This document shows, one piece after another, positions 44,576 to 55,792 of a stretch of 64,000 nucleotides of DNA. Within the stretch, counting starts at the first letter, position 1; every line of letters starts with the position of its first letter. Location of the stretch: contig PBJL01000030.1 in NCBI GenBank assembly GCA_002721105.1, forward strand, positions 6,833 through 70,832, in the 5' to 3' direction. The stretch is from Acidiferrobacteraceae bacterium. GTDB taxonomy: Bacteria > Pseudomonadota > Gammaproteobacteria > Arenicellales > UBA868. Under the pieces are notes generated by a model that saw nothing but the letters and a program-made list of their open reading frames with translations, made no database searches and had not been told where the DNA came from. A program made the position numbers and the translations under genes.

Positions 44576-45486
44576 AAAGCTCAGGCGTATTGGATGATTG
44601 TTGGCAAAATTGGCGCCATCGCGTTGATGAATATTTAGATCAATATTTGCCGATCGCCAAAAATACCCATGAACCAGAAAATCTATACAAGGCTATCCGA
44701 TATGTTGCTCTTGGAAATGGTAAACGATTCAGAGCCGCCCTCGTCTATGCAACAGGCAAGGCGCTAGGCTCAAATGCGGAAAAGCTAGATATCCCTGCGT
44801 GCGCAGTCGAGCTAATACACGCATTCTCACTCGTGCATGATGATCTTCCATCGATGGACGATGACGCAATGCGACGCGGCAAACCAAGCTGCCATATTGC
44901 TTTTGATGAAGCAACTGCAATCTTGACAGGAGATGCACTTCAAAGTCTAGCATTTGATTTATTAACAAGTGCTTCAAACCTTTATTCTTCTAAATTACAG
45001 ATCAAAATGGTAGATATTCTTTCTAAAGCGACGGGGCCTTTTGGAATGGCTGGTGGACAAGCTATCGACCTAAATTCCTCGGAAGCTACCTGTACAGAAA
45101 GCATTCTGACCACTATGCATCAACTTAAAACTGGAGCTCTTATTGCTGCATCCGTGCAACTTGGAGCTCTTGCAGCCGATGTAAACAATCCTTACACCTT
45201 ATCATTGCTAAATGACTTTGGAATGACATTGGGCTTAGCTTTTCAGATAACTGACGATATACTTGACGGTACATCAGAGTCACAAATTCTCGGTAAAACA
45301 GTTGGATCAGATCGACGAAATGAAAAACCCACATACCTTACAGTTTTAGGAGAATCAGAGGCGCGAAACATTGCTGTAGAATATAGAAATCTCGCAATAG
45401 CCAAGCTAGCGAAATTATCTAAGTATCCTATGGATACGACAAATTTGCTAGGACTGACTAAATTTGTGACTAATCGCCACAACTAA
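44572..45486 (+). CDS. ispA: Farnesyl diphosphate synthase (polyprenyl synthetase)
   Basis: Chain elongation of isoprenoids from DMAPP and IPP. First aspartate motif VHDDLPSMDDD (about 92-102), GNGKRFRAAL near 49-58, second aspartate motif ITDDILD (about 227-233). The residues before the first motif (LIHAFSL) fit farnesyl or geranyl synthases. 304 aa is normal. It is coupled to xseB and followed 49 bases later by dxs. Confidence 0.92.
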   Translation: MKSSGVLDDCWQNWRHRVDEYLDQYLPIAKNTHEPENLYKAIRYVALGNGKRFRAALVYATGKALGSNAEKLDIPACAVELIHAFSLVHDDLPSMDDDAMRRGKPSCHIAFDEATAILTGDALQSLAFDLLTSASNLYSSKLQIKMVDILSKATGPFGMAGGQAIDLNSSEATCTESILTTMHQLKTGALIAASVQLGALAADVNNPYTLSLLNDFGMTLGLAFQITDDILDGTSESQILGKTVGSDRRNEKPTYLTVLGESEARNIAVEYRNLAIAKLAKLSKYPMDTTNLLGLTKFVTNRHN

Positions 45487-45535
45487 CAATTGAAATTAAT
45501 AATATGATTTTTGTCCATTAGCCAGTGAACATACT

Positions 45536-47422
45536 ATGGCTTCATTAGATAGATATCCTCTGCTAAATCAAATCAATTCACCGACTGATCTTCGCAGTAT
45601 GGATGAATCCATGCTTAGCGATGTCGCAAATGAGCTCCGCGAATATTTGTTAGAAACCATCTCTGAAGTAGGAGGTCATCTAGCAGCTGGGCTTGGAACG
45701 GTCGAACTGGCTACGGTTTTGCATTATGTATTCCGAACCCCGGAAGATCGCTTAGTATGGGATATTGGGCACCAAGCCTATCCCCATAAAATTCTGACTG
45801 GTCGAAAGAACCGACTCTCGACAATAAGAAAAGATGGAGGTCTTTCTGGGTTTCTCCAAAGAAATGAAAGTATTTATGACACTTTCGGTGCGGGACACGC
45901 AGGCACATCAATCAGCGCGGCACTGGGTATGGCTACAGCTACGCAACTTTCAGGAGAAAACAGAAAAATTGTAGCAATAATTGGCGACGGGGCATTAACC
46001 GCAGGGGAGCCGATAGAAGCATTGAACAATGCAGGCGCGCTTGATACTGATTTGTTAGTAATTTTAAATGATAACGAAATGTCGATTTCACGAAATGTGG
46101 GCGCTTTGTCCAACTACCTAGCACGCATCTTATCTGGCCGAACGTACACTACGGTACGTGCAGGTGGTAAAAAAGTGCTAGGAACCATGCCACCAATGCA
46201 GGCTCTGGCACGACGCTGGGAAGAACACCTTAAAGGAATGGTTATTCCAAGCACTTTATTTGAAGAATTGGGTTTCTACTACGTGGGGCCAATTGATGGT
46301 CACAACATTCGTACATTGACAACAACGCTTCGCAATTTGCAGTCTATGAAAGGGCCTAGATTCTTACATGTGGTTACTCAAAAAGGTAGAGGATACGAAC
46401 CCGCCGAGGGGCAACCAACAATTTTTCATGGAGTAACACCTTTTGACAAAACCACAGGGAAAATAGAAAAAAAACGGGCAGAAAGAACTTTCACAAGTGT
46501 GTTTTCTGACTGGCTCTGTGACACTGCTAAAATGGATCACCGACTTGTTGCTATTACACCCGCAATGCGAGAAGGTTCTGGTTTAGTCCGTTTTGCTGAA
46601 GAATTCCCGGATCGTTACTTCGATGTTGGGATAGCAGAACAGCATGCTTTGACCTTTGCTGCTGGATTAGCATGTGAAAAATTTAAACCAGTCGTAGCGA
46701 TATATTCAACTTTCCTGCAAAGAGCTTATGACCAATTAATTCATGACATTAGCATACAAAAACTAGACGTAACGCTTGCGATTGATCGGGCGGGTATCGT
46801 TGGTGGAGATGGCGAAACACATCAAGGAATCTTTGATTTGAGCTATCTTCGGTGCATACCAAACATTGTTGTAATGGCGCCTTCCAACGAAGCAGAAAGT
46901 CGAAATATGCTCTACACTGCCTATGAATTTGATGGCCCAGCAGCAGTACGTTATCCCCGAGGAATCGGGCCAGGTGTCGCAGAAAACCGGCAGATGTCGA
47001 TGATTCCAATTGGCACGGCTGAAATAATTCGGAATGGACATAGTATCGTTATTCTTGCCTTTGGATCGATGCTAAAACCAAGTCTTGAGGCGGGAGATCA
47101 ACTAAACGCTACCGTTGTTAACATGCGTTTCGTAAAACCCTTGGATAGTCATTTAATCACAAGCCTTGCGGAATCCAATGAGCTAATCGTTACTGTTGAA
47201 GAAAACGTCCTAAAAGGAGGTGCTGGATCTGGAGTAAATGAACTCCTAAATCAGAATAATTTAGATACCCAAACCTTAAATTTGGGCTTGCCAGATCAGC
47301 ACATTGAACATGGATCTCCCTCAAAGATACTTGAAAAATATGGTCTTGACGCAGTAGGGATCTATCAGTCTATCTTGTCAAAAAGCTCAATTAGGGTTGC
47401 TGTAAATTTAAGCACTGCTTAG
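45536..47422 (+). CDS. dxs: 1-deoxy-D-xylulose-5-phosphate synthase
   Basis: Thiamine-diphosphate enzyme that opens the MEP isoprenoid pathway from pyruvate and glyceraldehyde 3-phosphate; it also supplies thiamine and pyridoxal synthesis. The ThDP motif [18 protein letters not shown] with NDNEMSIS (about 149-182) is complete. The transketolase-like middle domain has [15 protein letters not shown] and [15 protein letters not shown]. 628 aa is typical. It lies between ispA and folE2 on the same strand. Confidence 0.95.
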   Translation: MASLDRYPLLNQINSPTDLRSMDESMLSDVANELREYLLETISEVGGHLAAGLGTVELATVLHYVFRTPEDRLVWDIGHQAYPHKILTGRKNRLSTIRKDGGLSGFLQRNESIYDTFGAGHAGTSISAALGMATATQLSGENRKIVAIIGDGALTAGEPIEALNNAGALDTDLLVILNDNEMSISRNVGALSNYLARILSGRTYTTVRAGGKKVLGTMPPMQALARRWEEHLKGMVIPSTLFEELGFYYVGPIDGHNIRTLTTTLRNLQSMKGPRFLHVVTQKGRGYEPAEGQPTIFHGVTPFDKTTGKIEKKRAERTFTSVFSDWLCDTAKMDHRLVAITPAMREGSGLVRFAEEFPDRYFDVGIAEQHALTFAAGLACEKFKPVVAIYSTFLQRAYDQLIHDISIQKLDVTLAIDRAGIVGGDGETHQGIFDLSYLRCIPNIVVMAPSNEAESRNMLYTAYEFDGPAAVRYPRGIGPGVAENRQMSMIPIGTAEIIRNGHSIVILAFGSMLKPSLEAGDQLNATVVNMRFVKPLDSHLITSLAESNELIVTVEENVLKGGAGSGVNELLNQNNLDTQTLNLGLPDQHIEHGSPSKILEKYGLDAVGIYQSILSKSSIRVAVNLSTA

Positions 47423-47457
47423 ACTATCCAATCCATAAGCTGAAACCTTTACTAATA

Positions 47458-48276
47458 ATGAATTTATCGGAGCCATTGTCAGTTGATACGAAAATTGCTG
47501 ACGTTCAAAATTCTGTCGACACCCGTAACTTGAAAATTGATAAGGTGGGTGTGAAAGAGCTACGTCATCCAGTACAGATCATAGATCGTAGAGGATTACA
47601 GCAACAGACAATCGCAACATTTAATATGTATGTGGAATTACCTCATAACTTTAAAGGTACCCACATGTCACGTTTTGTTGAGATCTTAAATAGAAATGAC
47701 CGTGATGTTTCGATGGAATCATTCCCAACGATGTTGCACGAGGTAATTAATCATTTGGATGCTGAAAAAGGCTGTGTAGAGATGTCATTTCCTTTTTTTC
47801 TGAAGAAAAAAGCACCCGCGACTGAAGTAGAAAGCCTAATGGATTATGAAGTGACTTTGGCTGGTGAAGCAAACAAAGAACAAGCTCTAAGTTCGGTCAA
47901 GGTTACTGTACCTGTAACTAGCCTTTGTCCGTGCTCTAAAGAAATTTCAGAGTATGGAGCACATAATCAAAGATCTCATGTTACAGCCACCATCCACACC
48001 ACAAATCTAATTTGGATAGAAGAGGTTATTGAAATAATCGAGGACGAAGCAAGTTGTGAGCTATATGGTATTTTAAAGCGCCCTGACGAAAAGTATGTCA
48101 CCGAAAAAGCTTACGACAATCCAAAATTCGTGGAAGATTTAGTTCGAGATATTGCTGGTCGGTTCAATGCCGATGACCGATTTCAGGCCTACACTATCTC
48201 AGCCGAGAATTTTGAATCTATTCATAATCATTCTGCCTATGCGGAAATTACTTATGGCAATCCAAGTCTAAAATAG
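47458..48276 (+). CDS. folE2: GTP cyclohydrolase FolE2 (type IB)
   Basis: First step of folate (and queuosine) synthesis from GTP, using a metal other than zinc when needed. Signature sequences are [19 protein letters not shown] (about 54-72), [20 protein letters not shown] (about 155-174; the Cys is the metal ligand) and the C-terminal [16 protein letters not shown]. It starts 36 bases after dxs and is probably cotranscribed. FolE2 is typical of bacteria that keep folate synthesis running under zinc limitation; no Zur box is seen in front of it. Confidence 0.93.
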   Translation: MNLSEPLSVDTKIADVQNSVDTRNLKIDKVGVKELRHPVQIIDRRGLQQQTIATFNMYVELPHNFKGTHMSRFVEILNRNDRDVSMESFPTMLHEVINHLDAEKGCVEMSFPFFLKKKAPATEVESLMDYEVTLAGEANKEQALSSVKVTVPVTSLCPCSKEISEYGAHNQRSHVTATIHTTNLIWIEEVIEIIEDEASCELYGILKRPDEKYVTEKAYDNPKFVEDLVRDIAGRFNADDRFQAYTISAENFESIHNHSAYAEITYGNPSLK

Positions 48277-48366
48277 TGGGGTTTTTTGAACTTCAATAAA
48301 TGTCAGTTTAGTGACCTCGCCCATTAATGACAATGCTATATCTATACAACAATATTTGACAATAAA

Positions 48367-49566
48367 GTGGCAATCAACATAAATAAGGACCCAATTGTGA
48401 TTGCAGGCGTGGCAAGAACCCCACTGGGTGCATTTCAGGGTTCCTTGGCGAATGCTCCGGCGAGTCTGCTAGGATCCACAGTTATTAATGCAGCCGTGGA
48501 AAGATCTGGAATCGAAGCCGATCTGATAGAAGAAGTGATAATGGGTTGTGTCTTGTCAGCAGGGCAAGGGCAAGCACCAGCAAGACAAGCAGCTCTAGGT
48601 GGGGGTTTATCGCTTCACACAAGCTGCACTACCATAAATAAAATGTGTGGGTCGGGGATGAAAGCAGTCATGTTGGCCCATGACATGATCGTTGCTGAAA
48701 ACGCCAACATTATTGTAGCAGGCGGCCAAGAAAGTATGACTAATGCGCCATATCTTTTGCCTAAAGCTCGAGTTGGTCATCGATTAGGTCACTCTAAAGT
48801 ACTTGATCATATGTTCTTTGATGGTTTAGAAGACGCGTATGATCGAGGGACGTTGATGGGAGAATTCGCTGAACAATGCGCAGCTCACTACGGATTTACT
48901 CGCGAAGATCAAGACGATTACGCAATTGAATCTTTGACTCGTGCTAAAGAAGCTATTGAAAACGGGGCCTTTACTAATGAGATCGCCAAGGTGGCCATAG
49001 AAGAAAAAGGTGAAAGTCAGGTTATCAGTACTGATGAAGCTCCACTTAAAGCTAACGTTGAAAAAATACCACAACTACGTCCCGCTTTTCGAAAAGATGG
49101 AACGGTTACAGCAGCAAATGCTAGTTCAATCTCAGATGGCGCAGCCGCTTTGGTCTTGATGAAACTATCTGATGCAGAAAAAGGTGGTCATGTGCCTCTC
49201 GCAAAGATCCTTGGCCATGTAACATTTTCCCAAGAACCACGCTGGTTTACCACAGCTCCGATTTCTGCAATACACACTCTTTTGGAAAAAATTGATTGGA
49301 AGCCAGACGATTCTGACCTTTACGAAATAAATGAAGCCTTTGCTGTAGTGCCAATGGCTGCAATACAAGAACTTGGTATTACCGGTGAAAAAACTAATAT
49401 TCATGGTGGAGCCTGTGCGTTAGGTCATCCTATCGGAGCATCTGGCGCACGAATTATTGTTACTCTTTTGCATGGATTAGAACGACATGACCTATCTCGA
49501 GGCGTAGCAGCATTATGTATCGGTGGAGGCGAAGCCACAGCGATGGCGTTTGAACGACTGAAATAA
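48367..49566 (+). CDS. Acetyl-CoA C-acetyltransferase (thiolase)
   Basis: Condenses or cleaves acetoacetyl-CoA. Nucleophilic Cys94 in NKMCGSGMKA, NEAFAVVP near 315-322, HGGACALGHPIGASG near 343-357 (catalytic His), and the second active-site Cys in ALCIGGGEA. The start is GTG. The 399 aa length fits biosynthetic-type thiolases (PhaA/AtoB). No PHB or mevalonate genes are nearby, so its pathway (short-chain acyl-CoA metabolism or acetoacetate use) is open. Confidence 0.9.
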   Translation: MAININKDPIVIAGVARTPLGAFQGSLANAPASLLGSTVINAAVERSGIEADLIEEVIMGCVLSAGQGQAPARQAALGGGLSLHTSCTTINKMCGSGMKAVMLAHDMIVAENANIIVAGGQESMTNAPYLLPKARVGHRLGHSKVLDHMFFDGLEDAYDRGTLMGEFAEQCAAHYGFTREDQDDYAIESLTRAKEAIENGAFTNEIAKVAIEEKGESQVISTDEAPLKANVEKIPQLRPAFRKDGTVTAANASSISDGAAALVLMKLSDAEKGGHVPLAKILGHVTFSQEPRWFTTAPISAIHTLLEKIDWKPDDSDLYEINEAFAVVPMAAIQELGITGEKTNIHGGACALGHPIGASGARIIVTLLHGLERHDLSRGVAALCIGGGEATAMAFERLK

Positions 49567-49739
49567 AAATCGATTAATCACCCAAACAATATGACCGTAG
49601 CCAGTCATTTCTATAACCAACCTTTAGTCTCTAATGGAAAGTGGTGCTCGAACTGAATAGAATCCCGCATTCCAAACAGCAGAAACTATAGAATCTACAT
49701 CTTGTCTTCGGTGTCAATTTTCATATCATTAAACTAACC

Positions 49740-50966
49740 ATGAAACCAATTAGACGCGCATCAACGGTAGCAGTTAGCGTGGGAAATGTAACTATCGGTG
49801 GTAGTCATCCGATAGTCGTGCAGTCAATGACTAATACAGAAACAGCTGATGTTGAAGCTACCACTAATCAAATTCAGTCACTGGTCACAGCCGGATCGGA
49901 ACTCGTCCGAATTCCAGTAAATACCGCTGAAGCAGCTCAAGCAGTGCCTGAAATTTATGCCAAATTAAAAAGTCATAAGTGTGATGTACCTCTGATTGGT
50001 GATTTCCATTTTAATGGCCATAAGTTACTACAAAATTATCCTGACTGCGCAAAATCTCTCGCAAAATATCGAATTAACCCTGGAAATGTGGGTCGTGGAA
50101 GTAAACACAACGAACAATTTTCAGAGATGATCGAATGCGCACTTAGATACAATAAACCTATTCGCATTGGTGTCAACTGGGGATCTTTGGATCCCGATCT
50201 TCTCTCACAACTACTAGACGAGAATGCATCACTAGCTGTGCCCAGATCGCTTGATGACATTAAGAGATATGCGTTGGTAGAGTCGGTACTGAGGAGTGCT
50301 GACTTTGCAAAAAAACAAGGCTTGCCTGAAAACAAAATTATACTTTCTTGCAAAGTCAGTGCAGTACCTGATTTGATTAGTATTTACCAAGAACTATCGC
50401 TAAGAACTAAACTACCTTTACACCTGGGACTTACCGAAGCAGGCATGGGAGATAAGGGAATTGTATCATCGGTAGCCGGTCTAGCAATTCTAATTCAGAA
50501 GGGTGTGGCCGACACTATACGCGTATCACTAACACCTGAACCTGGCGGCGATCGAGCACGTGAAGTTCGAATTGCGCAAGAAATTTTACAGAGCATTGGT
50601 GTAAGATCATTTACACCTCAAGTTGTATCATGTCCGGGATGTGGAAGAACAAGCAGCGATTACTTTCAAAGACTGGCAAAAGATATTGAAAACTATATTC
50701 GAAACAATATGCCAACATGGAAAAAACAATATCAGGGAGTAGAAGAAATGACCGTAGCTGTGATGGGTTGTGTTGTCAACGGCCCCGGTGAAAGTAAAAA
50801 TGCCGATATCGGCATTAGCCTCCCAGGAAGTGGGGAGCGTCCCGTAGCTCCCGTATATGAAAATGGACAAAAAACAGTGACACTAAAAGGTAGTAACATA
50901 TCCCAACAGTTCATCCAAATTCTAGAAGCACACGTGGCTAATCAATATGCCAAAAAAAGTTATTAG
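49740..50966 (+). CDS. ispG: 4-hydroxy-3-methylbut-2-enyl-diphosphate synthase
   Basis: [4Fe-4S] enzyme converting MEcPP to HMBPP late in the MEP pathway. N-terminal TIM barrel with [15 protein letters not shown] and GDFHFNGH; C-terminal cluster domain with [12 protein letters not shown] and [18 protein letters not shown], giving the three cluster cysteines. The 408 aa length and the inserted stretch [15 protein letters not shown] match the longer alpha/betaproteobacterial form, not the 372 aa E. coli form. It is a single gene convergent with fabB. Confidence 0.95.
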   Translation: MKPIRRASTVAVSVGNVTIGGSHPIVVQSMTNTETADVEATTNQIQSLVTAGSELVRIPVNTAEAAQAVPEIYAKLKSHKCDVPLIGDFHFNGHKLLQNYPDCAKSLAKYRINPGNVGRGSKHNEQFSEMIECALRYNKPIRIGVNWGSLDPDLLSQLLDENASLAVPRSLDDIKRYALVESVLRSADFAKKQGLPENKIILSCKVSAVPDLISIYQELSLRTKLPLHLGLTEAGMGDKGIVSSVAGLAILIQKGVADTIRVSLTPEPGGDRAREVRIAQEILQSIGVRSFTPQVVSCPGCGRTSSDYFQRLAKDIENYIRNNMPTWKKQYQGVEEMTVAVMGCVVNGPGESKNADIGISLPGSGERPVAPVYENGQKTVTLKGSNISQQFIQILEAHVANQYAKKSY

Positions 50967-51015
50967 TGAGAAAAGTTACAAACACCTTGTAGAGTTAGCT
51001 AGAAAGAGGACCAGT

Positions 51016-52233
51016 CTACTTTTCCCATCGTTGAAAAACTACACTCGAGTTTGTTCCGCCAAATCCAAAACTATTACTCATTACTACATTCAAATTTGCG
51101 TTATCTACAGTTTCTTGGACAATCGGATATTCATTTGCGCCAGAGTCGAGCTTTTTGATATTAATCGATGGAGCAATAAAATCTTTCTCCAACATTAGGA
51201 GAGAGTAGACCGCCTCATTAACGCCAGCTGCACCTAGGGCGTGTCCAGTCATTGATTTGGTTGCGCTAATCCTTGGTATATCCTTACCGAACACTTTCCT
51301 TATAGCCTCGAGCTCCCTAATATCCCCTATCGGAGTACTGGTACCATGAGTATTTATATAATCAACTGGTTTTTTTATACTCTGAATTGCTTGCTGCATA
51401 CAACGCTCTGCTCCTTCTCCTGAAGGCTGCACCATATCATAACCATCCGATGTGGATCCGTGACCAACCAACTCAGCATATATTTTCGCTCCTCTAGCTA
51501 AAGCATGTTCGAGCTCTTCAACAACCAAAATACCGCCCCCACCAGAAATAACAAAGCCATCCCGCTCCGCATCATATGCTCTCGATGCGACCTCAGGGCA
51601 AGCCTTATATTTAGACGATAACGCCCCCATAGCATCAAATAACATTGTCATCGCCCAATGTAATTCTTCTCCGCCGCCAGCGAATACTATGTCCTGTTTG
51701 CCAAGTTGAATTAAGTCGGCTGCATTGCTGATACAATGCCCGCTAGTTGCGCAGGCAGAACTAATAGAATAAGCGATGCCTCGGATCCCAAAGGCTGTGC
51801 TAAGGCAAGCCGCATTGGTGCTAGACATTGTCCGAGTAACCATATAGGGCCCTACCCTTCTGATCCCCTTAGAACGCAACAAATCCGCCGCCTTAACAAT
51901 ATTTTCTGGGGAACCACCACCTGTACCCACAACTAAGCCAGTTCTGGGACTACGGATTATTTCGTTGCTTAAATTTGCATCTGTCAATGCTTCTTCTAGC
52001 GCCAAATAATTATATGAAGCTGAATCGCCCATAAAGCGTTTGACTTTCCGATCAATAATTGCATCCAAATCTATATCTAACGCGCCATGCACATGTGACC
52101 GAAACTTAAGGTCACTATATTCCGCGCTGAATTTCACACCCGATCGTCCCTTATGTAACGCTTCACAGACTGCATCCTTACCTATACCGATACTAGAGAC
52201 GATACCGAGACCTGTTATTACAATTCTGTTCAT
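51016..52233 (-). CDS. fabB: 3-oxoacyl-ACP synthase I
   Basis: Elongation enzyme of unsaturated fatty-acid synthesis. The Cys-His-His triad is Cys161 ([10 protein letters not shown]), the His of [12 protein letters not shown] and the His of [11 protein letters not shown]. It overlaps fabA by four bases. The fabA-fabB pair is the classic anaerobic route to unsaturated fatty acids. 405 aa is normal for FabB. Confidence 0.94.
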   Translation of the reverse strand: MNRIVITGLGIVSSIGIGKDAVCEALHKGRSGVKFSAEYSDLKFRSHVHGALDIDLDAIIDRKVKRFMGDSASYNYLALEEALTDANLSNEIIRSPRTGLVVGTGGGSPENIVKAADLLRSKGIRRVGPYMVTRTMSSTNAACLSTAFGIRGIAYSISSACATSGHCISNAADLIQLGKQDIVFAGGGEELHWAMTMLFDAMGALSSKYKACPEVASRAYDAERDGFVISGGGGILVVEELEHALARGAKIYAELVGHGSTSDGYDMVQPSGEGAERCMQQAIQSIKKPVDYINTHGTSTPIGDIRELEAIRKVFGKDIPRISATKSMTGHALGAAGVNEAVYSLLMLEKDFIAPSINIKKLDSGANEYPIVQETVDNANLNVVMSNSFGFGGTNSSVVFQRWEK

Positions 52234-52760
52234 GATTTCATTCTTGAGGCTGTTTGCCCAACCTGAAATAAACCAACACGGAGATCTCTGCCTGTATAAA
52301 TGAGTTTTCCATCCGCCTCTACCTCACCATCAGCTATACCCATAAATAATCTTCGGGTGATCAATCGTTTTAAAGACACATGATACCTAACTTTAGAGCA
52401 TTCTGGTGTAATTTGTCCGGTAAATTTAATTTCCCCAGCCCCCAATGCTCGACCTTGTCCTGGGCCACCCTTCCATCCCAAAAAAAAGCCTACTAATTGC
52501 CACAATGCATCTAGGCCCAAACAACCAGGCATAACAGAATCGTTTTCAAAATGACACTCAAAGAACCAAAGCTCTGGATTGATATCCAGTTCGGCAATAA
52601 TTTCTCCTTTATCAAATGCGCCTCCATCCTCTGATATATGGGTAATTCGATCAAACATTAACATAGGAGGTAAAGGCAATTGAGCGTTCCCTGGGCCAAA
52701 TAAATTACCATGCCCGCATGCAAGCAAATCTTCATAACTGTAATAATTCGGTTTTTTCAA
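52230..52760 (-). CDS. fabA: 3-hydroxydecanoyl-ACP dehydratase/isomerase
   Basis: Dehydrates 3-hydroxydecanoyl-ACP and isomerises the product to the cis-3 form. Catalytic His70 and Asp84 sit in [20 protein letters not shown], at the same numbers as in E. coli FabA. The opening [20 protein letters not shown] and the phrase [11 protein letters not shown] are of the alphaproteobacterial type. 176 aa is normal. It follows the lut genes after a gap of 68 bases on the same strand. Confidence 0.95.
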   Translation of the reverse strand: MKKPNYYSYEDLLACGHGNLFGPGNAQLPLPPMLMFDRITHISEDGGAFDKGEIIAELDINPELWFFECHFENDSVMPGCLGLDALWQLVGFFLGWKGGPGQGRALGAGEIKFTGQITPECSKVRYHVSLKRLITRRLFMGIADGEVEADGKLIYTGRDLRVGLFQVGQTASRMKS

Positions 52761-52828
52761 AAAATTTATTCCTTCACCACAAAATTATGGTTAATCAATT
52801 AGTCTTCTGTAAGTTTTACACGATTAGA

Positions 52829-53491
52829 TCATTTATCAAGATTACAGACGATAACATGTACACGCCGAGGACCATGTGCACCATACTCTATAGTTTGCTC
52901 TACATCAGCGGTCTTGGAAGGCCCGGTGATCAGATTAACTGATTTCGGCCATTGGCTATAAGTACGCCTAAGACGTTCCCAGAGATCTTCCTGCGACTCA
53001 AGAATATTATCGCTATCAAGCACTACTATATGATCATCGGAGAGAAAAAGATCAGAAGTTACAGACTCCTGGCTCTCAACAAAAACTAAGCTTCCAGTTT
53101 CTTCGATGGCAGAAAATGCCTCGCTAATTACCGTACGATCATGCTTTTGCGCAAATCTTTTGTGGATATTCCAATCATCAGGCCATTCGATATTTTTAAT
53201 AATTGACCCTTTTCCGCAAACTAATTCAAAAGCCAAATCATGATGACCCAAATATTTTTCTAATGCCAACAACAGCTCAGACGATTTGCTTATAACGTCA
53301 TATGTGCCCTTTACAGCCTCATGTTTTTTGCAAAAATTGGCTATCAAATCATAGTTCGTTTTGGTTCCAACTGACACATGTCGTTTTTGATTTTTATTCT
53401 CTAAGCTAGCAAATGATGCTGAGGATTTTTGTTTATCTCTACCCAATGAACGTCGAACTGCCGAAAGTATTGCGGTTCGTGACTCATTCAT
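52829..53491 (-). CDS. lutC: Lactate utilization protein LutC (LUD domain)
   Basis: Third component of the LutABC L-lactate oxidation complex. The C-terminal LUD signature NLITGPSKTADVEQTIEYGA and HGPRRVHVIV (about 184-215) is complete. 220 aa fits. It overlaps lutB by four bases; lutA-lutB-lutC form one operon. A lactate permease or regulator is not in the window. Confidence 0.92.
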   Translation of the reverse strand: MNESRTAILSAVRRSLGRDKQKSSASFASLENKNQKRHVSVGTKTNYDLIANFCKKHEAVKGTYDVISKSSELLLALEKYLGHHDLAFELVCGKGSIIKNIEWPDDWNIHKRFAQKHDRTVISEAFSAIEETGSLVFVESQESVTSDLFLSDDHIVVLDSDNILESQEDLWERLRRTYSQWPKSVNLITGPSKTADVEQTIEYGAHGPRRVHVIVCNLDK

Positions 53492-54912
53492 TTTTTTTGC
53501 CTTATTTTATCTTGCCACTGTTTTTGAAATGAGCGAGAAGCCGGTGCCGGGAAATCTCGCGTTTTTGTCCAACCACCCATAAGTGGGAGTTGTTTAATGA
53601 AACCGCTCTTTTTTCCTAATCGAGAAAATAACCATAAAGGAGGGGCTATCATAATTTGATAAAAACGAGGACGGAGTACTAAATATTGCCAAACTGCAAA
53701 AAAAATTTTGCTGGATAATGTAATTGATTGTCTTCGAAACTGTTCTGCACGATGTTTTCGAAGGAGATCTGGCAAAGGGATCCGTACAGGACAAACATCC
53801 TGACATGCTCCATTCAAAGAACAAGCATTTGGTAGATCGAAATTTGTGTCAAATCCTTGCATTAGAGTGGTCAAAACGGATCCCATAGGCCCCGGATAGA
53901 CCCAACCATACGCATGGCCTCCTATGGCTGTGTATACAGGACAGTGATTTAAACATGCCCCACATCGGATGCAGCGCAACATCGCCTTGTACTCTCCTCC
54001 AAGCATCCCAGACCGTCCATTATCTAAAAGCACCACATGGTATTCTCTGCCATCACCGAACTGACCATTAAACTGTGGCCCTGAATATAAACTAGTATAA
54101 GCAGTCATCTCCTGACCGGTTGCACTACGCGCTAGAATCCGTAACATAGTGGAAAGATCTTCTAAAGACGGTATTACCTTCTCGATTCCTGCAATCACGA
54201 TCTGCACTCTTGGTAGACAACTCGTCAAGTCGCCATTGCCTTCATTAGTTACGATTACACTGGAGCCAGTTTCAGCAACCAAAAAATTTGCTCCAGTAAT
54301 ACCAACATCAGCACTAAAAAAACGATCTCTTAATACACTACGTGCTTCATTAACTATTGCCTTTCTTTCATACACTCGCTCGAAATAACCAAGTGGTTGG
54401 TGGTAAGTATGAAATAATTCAGTGATTTGATCACGCGTTTTGTGCACTGCTGGCGCTATAATATGGCTTGGCTTTTCTGCGGCAAGCTGAACAATATACT
54501 CACCAAGATCAGTCTCTACAGGTTCTATACCTGCTCTCTCTAAAGCAGCATTCAACTCTATCTCTTCTGAGACCATCGACTTCCCTTTTGTTACCAGATT
54601 AGCTCCTGCATCTCGACACAGCTCAACGATCAAGGTGCTTGCTTCTTCTGCATTTCGAGCCCAGTGGACATGACCCCCATTTTCTAATACTCTATTTTCA
54701 TACATTTCAAGATACTTATCGAGATGACTTAAGGTATGATCTTTTATATCTCGCGCAGCATCTCGTAGCGTTTCGAACTCGGGCAATTGTGAAACGGCCT
54801 CCTTCCGTTTGCCAACAAATCCCCCTTTTGCCCGATTCATTGCATTCTGTAAATCTTTATCATGCAAAGCTTTTTTTGCTCTGTCTTGAAAAGTTGGAAG
54901 ACTATCCATCAT
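53488..54912 (-). CDS. lutB: Lactate utilization iron-sulfur protein LutB
   Basis: Iron-sulfur subunit of the LutABC complex. The N-terminal LUD domain (about 60-300) contains GANFLVAETGSSVIVTNEGN and is followed by two [4Fe-4S] sites: CIRCGACLNHCPVY (about 310-323) and CSLNGACQDVCPVRIPLPD (about 360-378). The C-terminal helix region (about 395-470) is basic and hydrophobic. 474 aa is typical. It overlaps lutA by eleven bases. Confidence 0.93.
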   Translation of the reverse strand: MMDSLPTFQDRAKKALHDKDLQNAMNRAKGGFVGKRKEAVSQLPEFETLRDAARDIKDHTLSHLDKYLEMYENRVLENGGHVHWARNAEEASTLIVELCRDAGANLVTKGKSMVSEEIELNAALERAGIEPVETDLGEYIVQLAAEKPSHIIAPAVHKTRDQITELFHTYHQPLGYFERVYERKAIVNEARSVLRDRFFSADVGITGANFLVAETGSSVIVTNEGNGDLTSCLPRVQIVIAGIEKVIPSLEDLSTMLRILARSATGQEMTAYTSLYSGPQFNGQFGDGREYHVVLLDNGRSGMLGGEYKAMLRCIRCGACLNHCPVYTAIGGHAYGWVYPGPMGSVLTTLMQGFDTNFDLPNACSLNGACQDVCPVRIPLPDLLRKHRAEQFRRQSITLSSKIFFAVWQYLVLRPRFYQIMIAPPLWLFSRLGKKSGFIKQLPLMGGWTKTRDFPAPASRSFQKQWQDKIRQKK

Positions 54913-55729
54913 CTAGTTTTTCCAATTCCAGATTCACCGGGCCATCGATGACTCCGGCTAAAACTTCTGCGACATGAAAAATTTGAAAAATCTTTCCCGA
55001 TCTTTCAAGAAATCCGCCGATATTAAACAAACAACCAAGATCACCTCCAACCAAAATGTCTGCCTGGGTAGCAGCAATGTTTTTTACTTTATTCGCCACC
55101 ATATGTGTAGAGATATCTGGATACTTCATACAAAAAAGACCACCAAATCCGCAACATTCACTAGTGTCTTTCATTTCTTGGATTTCTAAACCTTTTACGC
55201 TTGACAGTAACTTTCTTGGTTGCAGATCAATACCAAGCTCTCTCTTCGAAGAGCATGAATCATGATAAGTGCAAACACCATTCAGTTCAGTATCTACTTT
55301 TTGAATTTTTAGAATATCTACGAGAAATTGGGTCAACTCATAAGTCTTTTCTGACAGTCGGCGCGCCCTTTCTAACCAATATAAATCGGTCATAAATAAA
55401 CGTGGGTAGTGTTCCCTAATCATGCCAGCACATGAGCCTGATGGCACTATGACATAGTCAAACTGTTCAAAAACTGAAATCACTTGACGCGCTACAGCCA
55501 TAGCACCAAGGGTATCTCCTCTATTGTAAGTCGGTTGCCCACAGCAAGCTTGCAATTCCGGAACTTCAACCTTACATCCCGCATCTTCTAAGAGGCGAAG
55601 TGACGAAAATCCAACGGATGGACGAAAAATATCAACAATACACGATGTGAAGAAACCAACCGATACCTCTTCGAGTTCAAGATCAGAGCTAGAGTGCGAC
55701 AATCCTTTATCTATTGAAAGCTTATCCAT
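54902..55729 (-). CDS. lutA: Lactate utilization protein LutA (CCG domains)
   Basis: Subunit with two cysteine-rich CCG domains, as in GlcF and HdrB. CCGQP (about 62-66) and ECCGFGGLF (about 189-197) are the two CCG signatures. It opens with about 26 residues (DKLSIDKGLSHSSSDLEL) not usually present; the conserved sequence starts VGFFTSCIVDIFRPSVG. Function: L-lactate to pyruvate together with LutB and LutC. It is the first gene of the operon. Confidence 0.92.
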   Translation of the reverse strand: MDKLSIDKGLSHSSSDLELEEVSVGFFTSCIVDIFRPSVGFSSLRLLEDAGCKVEVPELQACCGQPTYNRGDTLGAMAVARQVISVFEQFDYVIVPSGSCAGMIREHYPRLFMTDLYWLERARRLSEKTYELTQFLVDILKIQKVDTELNGVCTYHDSCSSKRELGIDLQPRKLLSSVKGLEIQEMKDTSECCGFGGLFCMKYPDISTHMVANKVKNIAATQADILVGGDLGCLFNIGGFLERSGKIFQIFHVAEVLAGVIDGPVNLELEKLDDG

Positions 55730-55792
55730 TATCTATAAATGCGATTATTTTTAATGAGGCTTCACGGATAATATCCCAAAGGGTAGCCCGCA

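Noticed and set aside
50947..51198. Plus-strand open frame overlapping the ends of ispG and fabB
   Set aside because: It is antisense to conserved fabB coding sequence, has no family resemblance and no plausible ribosome binding site of its own.
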